A DNA stretch of 64,000 nucleotides from Azadirachta indica (Eukaryota; Streptophyta; Magnoliopsida; Sapindales; Meliaceae), in contig CM040440.1 in assembly GCA_022749755.1 (NCBI GenBank), positions 13,007,269 through 13,071,268 on the forward strand. Direction: 5' to 3'. Below the pieces are notes generated by a model. That model saw nothing but the letters and a program-made list of their open reading frames with translations. It had not been told where the DNA came from and did not search any database. Made by a program: the position numbers and the translations under genes. This document shows, one piece after another, positions 21,935 to 32,858 of the stretch (the stretch's first letter is position 1; each line of letters opens with the position of its first letter).

Positions 21935-24920
21935 ATGATGAGATTTTCTCCGTGTTTCTATACTTTTATCCAAATATTGCTTGTTTTATTCGCATTATTT
22001 TATCTTACGCTTGCAGGCTGCCATGATAATGAGCGTTTGGCCTTGTTGGAATTCAAGCAAAGCCTTATCATTAATCAGACTGCTTCTATTGATCCTTCTG
22101 CTCATCCGAAGGCTGCATCGTGGAATTCAGATAAAGAAAATAGTAACTGCTGCTTGTGGGATGGCATCAAATGCCATGAAGACACTGGTCATATTATCAA
22201 GCTTGATGTCAGTAGTAGTTTTCTCTATGGTTCTATCAACTCTAGCAGCCTGTTCCGCTTAGTTCATCTTCAATGGCTTAGCCTTGCTGACAATCATTTC
22301 AATTCATCCAACATCCCATCTGGGATCATGAACCTTAGCAGTTTATCATATCTAAACCTCTCTTTTTCTGTCTTTTCGGGTCAAATACCTTCAGAGATAC
22401 TCCAGCTCTCTCAATTGGCTTTCCTTAATGTATCACAAAATCATTTGGAGCTCCGAGACCCAACTCTAACAAATCTTGTTGAGAAGCTACTCAACTTGGA
22501 GGTACTTGATCTCAGTGAGGTGAAGATTTCCTCTTCCATACCTCCGGCCTTGACAAATTTATCCTCTTTGAACTTTTTATCTTTCAGTGGATGCGGCTTG
22601 CAAGGTGATTCCCTTAGCATTTTTCTGTTAATTAATCTCACATTATTGCGATATTTATAATTAAATATCTCATAAAATATATACTAATTTAACTGTTACT
22701 TTTGAGGAACATTGTCCTCTTCGATTGGTAACCTTAGCAAGCTCCGTCATCTCGACATTTCTTTTAACAACTTCCATGGTGAGTTGCCTACTTCCATAGG
22801 AAAACTCAGATCCTTATCTTATTTGGATGTTGGCTCATCCTCCTTTTCAGGAAAACTCCCACCTTCACTTGGTAATCTTACCCAGCTCAGTTATTTGGTA
22901 GTTTCTAACAACCAGTTTTTTGGCCTAAATTCTAATTCTTTATCTTGGATCCGTAGTCTTCAAAGCCTCACTGAATTAGACCTTTCTTACAGCAACATAA
23001 CAGGTGAAATCCCCTCTGCACTCATGAACCTAACTCAACTTACGACATTATATTTGACTCATAACCAATATATTAAGTGGTCCAATACCAGCTTGGTTGA
23101 TGTACCTGAACAAACTATCAGATCTCAACTTATATTCTAATCAAGTGACCGGCCCTATCCCAGTGGAAATTGGCAACCTAACCCAAGTGCAACATCTACG
23201 TCTTGCCTCAAATCAATTAGCAAGTTCTATTCCTAGTTCTATCTTTGAGCTCAAGAATCTTCAATGGCTTGACTTTTCCTCAAACAATTTGAGTGGCACA
23301 GTAGATCTAAACATGTTCCTTGTTAACATGAAAAGTTTAGAAGTATTGCTTCTTTCGTCAAACAAGTTATCATTGCTCACCAAAACAACTGTCAATACCA
23401 CTTCGCAGAAATTCATTGTTATAGGATTTAGTTCATGTAACCTTAGCGAGTTCCCACGTTTCTTGCAGAACCAAGATCAATTAATGTCTCTGGATCTTTC
23501 CTTCAACACGATTGTAGGCCAAATACCTGGATGGTTCTTAAATGAAAGTACCAGTCGTTTGGAATATTTGAACCTTTCTTCCAATCTATTAACAAGTTTC
23601 GAGCATAATCTTTCTGTTCCTCCATGGACTGCTTTAGTAACTTTAGACCTTAGGTTTAATAATCTGCAAGGACCACTCCCAATTCCATCAATGTCTACCC
23701 ATTCCTATTTAGTTTCAAACAATCATCTGATAGGGGAAATTCCACCTTGGATATGCAGTTTGTATCGACTTCATGCTCTTGATTTGTCTTACAATAACTT
23801 AAATGGCATGCTTCCAGAATGTTTGGGCAATTTCAGTCATGAGTTGTCAATATTAAAACTGCAAGGCAACAATTTTCATGGAAACATTCCTAGAAACTTC
23901 ATCCACCAAACAAATTTGGCAATGATTGATTTAAGTAACAATTCATTGCAAGGGAGAATACCTCAATCATTGGGCAATTGTTTGAAGTTAAAATTTCTTA
24001 ATCTTGGAAATAACCAAATCACTGATATTTTCCCTTCTTGGCTTGGAACTCTTCCTGAGTTACAAGTTCTCATTTTGAAATCCAACAAATTTTATGGAAT
24101 AATTAAGGAACCTAAAACAGGTATTGAGTTTCCTAAACTCCGCATCATTGACCTCTCTCATAATAGATTTACAGGTGATCTTCCGTCAAAGTACTTCCAG
24201 AGTTGGAATGCCATGAAAAATACCAATGCAAGTAAGTTGGAATATTTCCAAGATGAACTTTTGCCGGATGCTTATCCTATGGGCACCACTTATGGCTCCT
24301 TCGACTACTCACTAACATTGAGTAACAAAGGCATACAGATGGAGTATCAAAAGCTCTCAAATTTGGTCACAGCAATTATTCTGTCTAATAACAAATTTGT
24401 TGGTCAGATTCCAACATCAATTACAAATTTAAAAGGGCTTCAAACTCTCAATCTTTCTAACAACAATCTCGAAGGTCTCATTCCCTCATCTTTTAATAAA
24501 CTAATAATGCTAGAATCATTGGACTTTTCCAATAACAAGCTCTCAGGAGAAATTCCTCAACAACTAGAAGATCTTACAACACTTGCGTTCTTTGATGTGT
24601 CACATAGCCATCTCATGGGACGAATACCTTCAGGAACACAATTCACAACATTCAATCTTAGTTCATTTGATGGAAATCCTGATTTGTGCGGAGAACCTTT
24701 GGTGAGAAAATGTGAAAAATCTGGGAAGTCACAAGAAGATCCAAACTCAGAATCTCATTTTGCATTTGGATGGAAGATAATTTTGATTGGTTATGCAAGT
24801 GGGACAATAATAGGAGTCATTCTTGGGCACATCTTCAGTGTAAGGAAACAAGAATGGCTTGCAAAAATTTTTCGACTGCAACTAAAATCTTTTGAAAGGA
24901 GGAGGAGACATAGGAATTAG
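21935..24920 (+). CDS. LRR receptor-like protein (Cf/RLP type), probable intron and one frameshift
   Basis: RLPs are plasma-membrane receptors that sense extracellular ligands and signal through partner kinases in immunity or development. The ligand here is unknown. Order: signal peptide (residues 1-28), LRR N-terminal cap with C29, C72, C73 and C80, some 25-30 extracellular LRRs of LxxLxLSxNxLxGxIP type, a loop-out island (WNAMK to LSNKGIQMEYQKL), four last LRRs, an LCGEPL cap, an acidic stretch, one membrane helix with small-residue spacing (GYASGTIIGVILGHI) and a short basic tail without kinase. The reading is open 21935-22660, then 22707-23140, then 23097-24920. Removing a 102-base intron (22605-22706) and allowing for four extra bases near 23069-23073 gives one frame of 959 residues, normal for the family. 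As it stands the frameshift should truncate the product, so it is either a very recent pseudogene or an assembly error. The start was chosen for the signal peptide and TATA spacing. Confidence 0.88.
22605..22706 (+). other. Predicted 102-bp intron in the RLP gene
   Basis: The left border AAG|GTGATT is a good donor. TACTAAT near 22683 is a textbook branch site, and TTTTGAG|GA gives an AG acceptor about 20 bases on. The segment is more AT-rich than its flanks and carries stop codons. Splicing joins CGLQ-G with TLSSSIGNLSKL in frame, restoring a normal LRR. Members of this family usually have no intron here, so the alternative is a chance insertion or deletion scar. Confidence 0.6.
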
Positions 24921-25028
24921 TTTTTCTTCAAAGATCGGTCACTCTTATGTAATTGATCATCAGTGATGGAAAGATGTGAAAGTAGTCTCTTTGTTTAAAT
25001 TTCTCATTTTGTAATTTCAATTCTTATG

Positions 25029-25034
25029 AATAAA
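25029..25034 (+). terminator. Poly(A) signal of the RLP gene
   Basis: AATAAA lies 109 bases after the stop codon and is conserved in the pseudogene copy at 5022-5027. Confidence 0.6.
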
Positions 25035-25289
25035 TGTTGTATGAAAATTTCACCTGTCTTAAAATTGTCAATTGGATTTTTAGTAACCCTTATTGCAGTT
25101 GCCACCCATCTCTCGTTTTTTCGTTTGTTGTTATCATTATAATCATTAATATTTTTGTTTACATTAATTGTTATTATTTTCTTGGTCAATGTTCTGAAGC
25201 AATCTTCTCTTCTTCAGTTTTTTTGAGTAATCTTCTTTTCTTTGTCCGCCTTCAATTGCAGTTGGCTGGAATACTCAACCATCTAGGGG

Positions 25290-26046
25290 GATTGAGAGCA
25301 TCAAATTTTAGAATTTCTTTAGAGTGATAATGATGGAGTGGTTTTGATGTGTTGGTATGCAAGAGAAATACCAGAGGCCTATGATTTACTGTCTTAAATA
25401 ATTCAACAATATTATCAATTTTCAAATAGTTTAAATCAATTCTTTAATCTTCTCTTGATTTAGAATAAGAGCACGGCTTTCTGTCTTTATAAATGTTTAG
25501 TTATTGACTTTTTCTAGTTGCTCATGATCGGGGTATACCAAAAAAATGCCTACCTGACTTGAACCAAAATTTAAGATATTTGGTGGAAGAATAGAAACAT
25601 TATATCACATCAGTCTCAATAATTTTTACATATTTAACAATTTAATATCATAAATTAAATACTAAAATGACAAATAATCAAATTTTTTTAACATATAATA
25701 AAAATAAAAAGAATCGATAACAAAACTAGAAATTTAATAAAAATCTCACAAATTATCTAATAACAACTTAAAACTAAAATAAGGATTTCCAAGATGTAAT
25801 TCAAATGAAAAATAAAAACTATATATTCTTTAATTTATATAGTATTTGTAAATGAGACAATATATATATATGTATATATTAATTTGAAAAAAAATGTAAT
25901 TTAAATTGAAATGTATATACATCATTTTCATCTACCAAACAGGACCATCCTTATTTCTCCTTCATTCTGTTCCTCCTCCCCCTCCATTCTTCCAACCAAA
26001 CATACCCTTAATTTTTACTCACTGCTCATCTTCTTAAACTTAAATT
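25290..26046. other. Intergenic sequence between RLP copies
   Basis: AT-rich and non-coding. The pyrimidine-rich phrase ending ACCAAACATACCCTTAA (about 25996-26012) looks like the right end of a MITE, but I could not find its left end with confidence. Confidence 0.45.
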
Positions 26047-26310
26047 TGCGAGGACCATGAATGTTCTGCCTTATTACAGTTCAAGCAAAGCCTTGTAATT
26101 GATCGATTTGCTTTAGATGATACTTGGTTTACTTGAAGATTGCATCATGAAACTTGGAAAAAGAAAACAGAGACTACTACTCATCGACCGGTCTATTAAG
26201 TGCAATGAGAACATCGGTTGTGTGAATAGACTTGACATCAGTAGTACTTTTCTCTATGGTTCTACCAACTTTGGTAGCAACCTCTTCTATTTTGTTTATT
26301 TTGAATGACT
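26047..26310 (+). pseudogene. RLP N-terminal relic, split by a copia element
   Basis: Conceptual reading gives CEDHECSALLQFKQSLVIDR, then a degenerate stretch, then KCNEN and RLDISSTFLYGSTN and LFYFVYFE. These match the LRR N-terminal cap and first repeat of the gene at 21935. Frameshifts and stops separate the pieces. The start codon and signal peptide are missing. The homology is interrupted exactly at 26310 by the copia 5' LTR and resumes for a few bases at 31205 (TGGCTTAGAG). Nothing of the remaining LRRs follows. This is a third, deeply decayed member of the cluster. Confidence 0.8.
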
Positions 26311-26737
26311 TGTTGGAAATTAAACTTAATTTGACTTAAAACAAATTAGGCTTGTAAGTTGGACTTAGGAATAGTGTGACCAATTTCTAAAAATTTGTAA
26401 GAAAATATTTAAATATTTATGAAATAAATATCTATATATTTGATAATAAAAATCTAAATATTTGTAAAAAAATCCTACACATTTGTAGTAAATATCTAAA
26501 TATTATTATGGATATTTTTAGAAAAAAATTTACAGCCATTACATTAAATGTGTACTGGCATAATCTTAACCGTTAATTAAGGAGGTGTCATACTATAAAT
26601 AGAGGTGGGTTCTTTCATTGTAAGTCAAGCCAAAAATTAGAAACCAATAAGATTGTAAGCTTCTCCTTCCTTCCTTATCCATAATTATCCTAACACATTT
26701 ATCTCCTCTTGTAATATAAACCCTCCACCTTCCAATA
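26311..26737 (+). repeat. Copia 5' LTR
   Basis: It starts TGTTGGAAATTAAACTT and aligns along its whole length with 30798-31204. It contains a TATAAATAG box (about 26595) followed by the expected start region. Confidence 0.92.
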
Positions 26738-26740
26738 AAG

Positions 26741-26752
26741 TGGTATCAGAGT
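26741..26752 (+). other. Copia primer binding site
   Basis: TGGTATCAGAGT, complementary to the initiator methionine tRNA 3' end, lies three bases after the LTR. Confidence 0.9.
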
Positions 26753-26783
26753 AAAGGTGTGAGTGACCATAGCAAACAATGGA

Positions 26784-29700
26784 ATGACTCTCTTCCAAGT
26801 TTCAATACTCACCAAGAGCAAATACGATAATTGGAGCATCAAGATTAAGGCTGCGCGAGGAGTTCAAGATACGTGGGAAGTTATAGAGAAAGGGTTTGAT
26901 GTATTGAAAGATGAGGCCACCCTTACTCAAGTTTAAAAAGATCTCTTGAAGAACTTTAGAAAGAGAGACAAGAAAGCTCTCTACCTCATCCATCAAGTAT
27001 TGGATGAAGATGGCTTTAAAAAGGTTTCAAATATAACCACCACCAAAGAAGCATAGGAGATGCTTCAAACTTCATACAAAAGTGTCGAAAGAGTGAAGAA
27101 GGTACGTTTTCAAATTCTACGAGGTGAGTTTGAATTTTTATATATGAAAGAATATGAATCAATTTCTGAGTATTTTTTTAGAGTTTTGACGGTTGCTAAT
27201 CAATTAAAAAAAATAGAGAAAGCTTAAGTAATGGTCGAATTACGGAGAAAAATCTTTGTTCTATAGACTCAAAATTTGAGCATATTGTCGTAACAATTAA
27301 AAAAAACAAAAGATTTAGGGTCCATGACTATTGAAGAACTTATAAGCTCATTACAAGCATATGAAGAAAGACAAAAGAGAAAGCAAGAAGCCTTGGAACA
27401 AGTTTTCCAAACAAAACTCACCTTTAAAAAAAAAGAAGAAAGTTTCGACAATGAAAGAAGCTAACGTGGAAAAGGAAATGGTCGAGGACAAGGTCGCGAA
27501 TGTGGATGTGAACAAGGATAGAAAGGACCTTCAAATTATAGCAACAACAACAATGATAGAGGAGAAGGCTCAATAAAAGGTCGTGGAAGAGGCAATCTGA
27601 ACTCAAGGTACAATAAGTCTCAAGTTAAATGTTACAATTATCAAAAGTTTGACCATTACGTTTCCGAGTGTAAAGCTTCCAATAATAAAGTTAATGAGAA
27701 GGCCTACTATATGGAGAACAAAAGTCAAGAAGAAGAAACATTATTGCCAACATTCAAGGACAATAATGGTGGCAGCACTAATACATGGTACTTTGATACC
27801 AGCCAAAGCAATCATATGTGTGGAAATAAGGATATGTTCATCGAGCTTGATAAATCGATGAGTGGCAATGCCTTCTTTAGAGATGAGTCCAAAATAGCTA
27901 TAAAAAGTAAAGGTAACATCCTTATTCGCTTGAAAGACGAAAGCCATCAATTTATTTCAAATGTTTATTATGTGCCCAATATGAAAAATAATATTTTAAA
28001 CTTAAGACAACTCTTAAAAAAAGGTTACAATATTTGTATGAAAGATTGTAGCCTTTTTATAAGAGATAGTAAAAGTAATTTGATTGTCAAGGTGGCAATG
28101 TCAAAGAATAGAATATTCTTGTTAAATATTCAAAATAATGTAGTAAAATGTCTCAAGACTTACTACAAGGATACATCATGGTTATAACATCTTCGACTTA
28201 GGCATCTCAATTTTAGAGGTTTAAAGCTATTATTCAAGAAGAAAATGGTGAGAAGACTACCTTGCATCAATCATCCTAACAAGCTATGCGAATGATTTCT
28301 ACTTGGGAAGCAATTTAGAATGAGCTTTCAAAATGAGTCTACTTTTAGAGCTAAGAAGCTGCTCAAACTCATACACACCGATGTATGTGATCCTATCAAA
28401 CTAAGCTCCTTAGGTAAGAGTAATTACTTTCTTCTCTTTATTGATGATTATTCAAGAAAAATATGCATGTATTTTTGGAAAACAAATACAAATTTTTTGG
28501 AGTGTTTAAAAGGTTTAAAGCATTTATAGAGAATAAAAGTGGAGCAAAATCAAAGCCATGAGATCCGATCGTAGAGGAGAATTTACTTTGAAAGAGTTTC
28601 GAGAGTTCTGTGAAGCACATGGAATCTATCGTCTTCTAATTGTTTCAAGATCCCCTAAACAAAATAATGTTGCTGAAAGGAAAAATAGAACCATTCTTGA
28701 CATGGCACGAAGTATGCTTCAAAGCAAGAAATTGCCAAAAGGATTTTGGGCTAAAGTTGTGGCATGTGCAATATATTTATCTAACCGATCTCCTACTCGA
28801 AGTGTGTGGGAAAAAATGCCACAAAAAGCTTGGAATGGAAGAAAGCTCAACATCTCTCATCTAAGAGTTTTTGAAAGCATATCTTATGTGCATATACCAA
28901 ATGAAAGAAGAATAAAGCTTGATGATAAAAGTGAGAGTTTTATCTTCGTCGATTATGACTCAAATTCAAAAGGCTACAAGTTGTACAACCTAAGCAACAA
29001 AAAGGTCGTGATTAGTCGAGATGTGATATTTGATGAAGAAAGAGAATGGGATTTTAGCCCAAATGTAGACGATTTCAATTTCCTTTCTCAATTTGAAGAA
29101 AATAAGGAGACACTAACAAGGCAACAAGAAAAATGTCAAAAAGAGCCTATGACACCACCTAATTTGCCAACAAGAGTTGATAATAGTAATTCACCACCAT
29201 TCTTTTTAAACAAAAGAAATAAAGAATACACAAAGAATCTCCAAGATCTCTATGAGGTAACCGAGATGATAGATAATCTCACTCTTTTCTACCTCTTTGC
29301 TAACTGCAAACTTATGAACTTCCAAAAAGCTGTGCAATAAGAAAAATAAAGAGTTACGATGCACGAAAAAATCAATGCCATTGAGAAAAATGGAAACTCA
29401 CTACTCTTCCTAAAGGACATAAAGCCATCAGTATCAAATAGGTGTACAAGGTGAAGAAGAATGCAAATAGAGAGATTGAACAATACAAGGCAAGGCTTAT
29501 TGCGAAAGGTTACAGTTAAAGAGCTGGAATTGACTATGATGAGGTATTTGCTCCTGTTGCTCGATTAGAAACTATTAGACTAATCATCTCCTAGGTAGCT
29601 GAAAACAAATGGAAGATTCATCAAATGGATGTAAAGACTACCTTTCTTAATGGAATACTTGAAGAAAAAGTCTACATCGAGCAACCTTTGAGCTATGAAG

Positions 29701-30790
29701 TAAAGGGTCATGAAAACAAAGTCTTAAAGTTAAAGAAAGCTCTCTATGGTTAAAGCCAGCCTCAAGAGCATGGAATAACCGAATAGACAAGTACTTCCAA
29801 AAGAATGATTTTATCAAGTTCCCCTATGAATATGCATTTTATATCAAGATCAAAGATGAAGATGTTTTAATCGTATGCTTGTATGTGGATAATTTAATCT
29901 GTATTGGAAGCAATCCATGCATGTTTAGAGAGTTCAAGATAGCCATGACCAATGAATTCGAAATGACTGACATTGGGTTAATGGCTTACTACCTCGACAT
30001 TGAAGTCAAGTAAAAGAAAGATAGAATTTTCATCTCACAAGAAAACTATACAAAGGAGATCCTCAAGAGATTCAAGATGGATGACTACAAGCCGATAAGC
30101 ACACTAGTGGAATAAATTCAACCCTTTTCAAGAGCTTGGTTAGAAGTCTACATTACCGAACTTGCACAAGGCGTAACATCCTCTAGACTGTTGGGCTAGT
30201 TAGTCGCTACATGGAGACACCAACAACCACCCATTTCAAAATTGCAAAGAGAATTCTTTGTTATCTCAAAGGTACAATTGATTTTCACTTATTATATTCA
30301 TTTTCTAATGATTACAAGCTTGTTGGATTTAGCGATAGCGATTGGGGTGAAGAGATAAATGATCTAAAAAGCACTATTGGATTTGTATTTTTCATGGGTG
30401 ACACTGCTTTCACTTGGATGTCAAAGAAGCAACTAATAGTCACTCTCTTAACTTGTGAAGCTGAGTACGTGGCCACAACATTATGTGTTTGCCATACAAT
30501 ATGGCTTAAAAATCTTTTGAAGGAGTTGGGATGGTCACAAGAAATGCGAACTAAAATTTATATTGAAAATAAATCAACAATGGCATTGGCAAAGAATCTC
30601 GTATTTCAAAATCGAAGTAAACATATTAACACTCGCTACCACTATATAAAAGAATGCATTGGTAGAAAAGATATATAAATAGAATACATGAAGACACAAG
30701 ATCAAATTGCTAATATCTTCACCAAATCTTTAAAGAATAAGACATTTTGTATGCTGCAAAGATTATTGGAAGTCACCAAATCAAGTTTAA
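26784..30790 (+). pseudogene. Copia gag-pol polyprotein, multiply broken
   Basis: Gag starts MTLFQVSILTKSKYDNWS and runs through a UBN2-like region (RKRDKKALYLIHQ). A zinc knuckle follows (CYNYQKFDHYVSEC, second Cys changed to Tyr). The protease site reads WYFDTSQSNHMCG, with the catalytic DTG/DSG now DTS. Then come the pre-integrase region, integrase (LIHTDVCDPI, FIDDYSR, AERKNRT), RT (KARLIAKGYS, DVKTTFLNG, LYVDNL where YVDD is usual) and RNase H (SDSDW, CEAEYVA, NIFTKSLK). These would make the capsid, protease, integrase and reverse transcriptase of a mobile element. Many stops and shifts separate the open pieces (27711-28187, 28320-28529, 28558-29340 and 30211-30678 are the longest), so no full product is possible. 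Confidence 0.9.
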
Positions 30791-30797
30791 GGGGGGG
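30784..30797 (+). other. Copia polypurine tract
   Basis: A purine-rich run ending in seven G lies directly before the 3' LTR, as expected for plus-strand priming. Confidence 0.8.
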
Positions 30798-31204
30798 TGT
30801 CAGAAATTAAACTTGATTTGGCCCAAAATAAATTGGACTTGTAAGTTGAGCCTAAGAATAGTGTTTCCCAAATTTTAAAAATTTGTAAGAAAATATCTAA
30901 ATATTTATACAATAAAGATCCAGATATTTGGTAATAAAAATTTAGATATTTATAAGAAATATTTAGATATTATTATGGATATTTCTAAAAAAATATTTAT
31001 AGTCATTACATTATATATGTGTTGACATAATCTTAACCATTAATTAAAGAAGTGTCATACTATAAATAGGGGTGAGTTCTTCCATTGTAAGTAAAGCCAA
31101 AAATTAGAAATTTATAAGATTATAAGTTTCTCTTTCCTTCATTATCCATAATTATCCTACCAAATTTATCTTCTCTTATAATATAAGCCTTCCACCTTCC
31201 AACA
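30798..31204 (+). repeat. Copia 3' LTR
   Basis: It begins TGTCAGAAATTAAACTT and ends CTTCCAACA. It is the partner of 26311-26737, with many substitutions and small indels between them. Confidence 0.92.
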
Positions 31205-31214
31205 TGGCTTAGAG

Positions 31215-31981
31215 ATTTTTTATTTTTTCTATGTAAAATCTGAATTTGACTGAAATTTAAATTTAATCGATATATTTTTTTTTTACCTTAATCATTTAAA
31301 TATAAATGTTAAATTGTTTATTAATCAGTTTTAGGCTTCTTCTTTTGCAAATGACGAGTTGATAAAAGGTTATATAACTGATTAAATATAAATAAATAAA
31401 TAATGGTATAGATACTCACAACACCTATATTATATACATAAACATAAATTAAACATGTTATTGAATCATGATATATAGAAAAAGATTAGAAGAGAATATA
31501 TACCAAACAATAATCGAAACTAATTTGGTTGTGTGATATATATTTTATTTACTTAAAACATAAAGTTTCTTTAATAAAATGAGACTAGTTTTAACTTAGC
31601 AAACACAATTATTTTCAATAATATTTATTCTTCTAATAATTTAACCATAAATAATAAACTATGAATAATAAATATACAAGTATACTAGTAGCAAAAAAAT
31701 TGTATAGATTATAAATGGAACACACACAAAAAAAAAATCTAAAGATAATTCAAAATCACTTTAACATCATAATGAATTAAAAATAATAGTATCTTTAATT
31801 TAATGCATAAGTGTAGTGTGCTTAAAAAATAATAAGTTTTTTGGTTGTATTGCAAATAGTTGAAAATTATTAGCGTCATATAAGAATTAGTTTAATAAAT
31901 CGTAGGGTAAAATATTAATATTTTAGAGAATTTTTGGTAAGAAATATAAATATTTAAAGCATAATTAGTAAATAAAGTATA
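31215..31981. other. Intergenic sequence, nothing recognised
   Basis: AT-rich; no gene and no further RLP homology after the first ten bases. Confidence 0.5.
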
Positions 31982-31991
31982 CATAATCAAT

Positions 31992-32255
31992 GGGAGAATA
32001 CCCATTACCCTTCTATTTTTTCAGTTAATACGTCATTATCTCTTATATTTTTTTTAATATTCCATCAGCCCCTTGATTCCTTTTTTTTTTTTTAATTTTA
32101 CCCTTCAGCTCAATTTATTTATAAAATAATAAAATCGAAATATTTGAAATATTGAAGAATAAAATCGAAATTTAAAGGGATGATGAGATATTAAAGAAAA
32201 TATAGAAAGTAATGAGATATTAACTCAAAAAAAAGGAGATAATGGGAATTTTTAT
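31992..32255. mobile_element. Fold-back MITE with 10-bp target duplication
   Basis: The left half and the complement of the right half match over about 90 bases (shared CCCATTA and AGTTAATA words and a TTTAATATT block). CATAATCAAT flanks both sides (31982-31991 and 32256-32265). A 9-10-bp duplication points to the Mutator superfamily. It has no coding capacity. Confidence 0.85.
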
Positions 32256-32269
32256 CATAATCAATAGAT

Positions 32270-32640
32270 AAAAATTTGAATAATAATTAAATATTGCACT
32301 TTAATGATATTTGAATGTGGAAGACTGGAACATAGATTTGGATCCCAATAATATTAAGCTTTAAACTCATAACATTTGTTTGCAAAGTCGTATGATATTT
32401 TATATTAAACTCGATTAATATTTGCTCTGAATCTTAATCATATTTTACGTTGATCATATTTTATATTGGACCTATTGATATTTAGACTGCATGGTTTAAT
32501 TTTTTTAATATTTTTTTTTAATTCAAGCCGAATGATGTGTTTTTTCTTTTAATATTATTAATTTTCTTTTACATAAGCTCAAAATTTTTTTTTTAACATT
32601 ATTATCATAAAGTTACAACAAGTTAAAATCTAAATATATA
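32270..32640. other. AT-rich spacer, no feature seen
   Basis: The left end of the following MULE should lie in or just after this stretch. I could not find a convincing terminal repeat. Confidence 0.4.
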
Positions 32641-32684
32641 CAATATATTTACTTAAAATTTAGATATGACAAAATTTTGCCCAT

Positions 32685-32745
32685 GCTCGAAACTTACCAC
32701 ATTCGATTTCTCTCCTACATGATCGAAAGTGAGTTTCGAGCACAG
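32685..32745. repeat. Left cluster of TCGAAA-type words
   Basis: CTCGAAAC, ATTCGATTTC, ATGATCGAAAGT and GTTTCGAGCAC occur within 60 bases, 110-170 bases before the transposase start. They match the words of the right array and the central hairpin. Confidence 0.7.
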
Positions 32746-32858
32746 AAAAATTAATAGATACCAGAAGATTTGTTCAGTTTTGTAAATAATCTATATGTTA
32801 TCATTTATAAGAATATTTGAATTTAGTTTTGAACACAATATTTTGATTTAGTGCAAGT

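Larger units (their letters stand above)
26311..31204 (+). mobile_element. Ty1/copia retrotransposon, full-length but dead
   Basis: The 4.9-kb element has two LTRs, a tRNA-Met-type primer site (26741-26752), gag-pol remains in the copia order protease-integrase-RT-RNase H, and a polypurine tract (30784-30797) just before the 3' LTR. The target duplication is TGACT (26306-26310) against TGGCT (31205-31209); the RLP paralogue has TGGCT at this place, so the right copy is the original. The many stops and visible LTR divergence show an old insertion. Confidence 0.92.

Noticed and set aside
22441..22641. Minus-strand open frame inside the RLP gene
   Set aside because: Shadow of the LRR coding strand.
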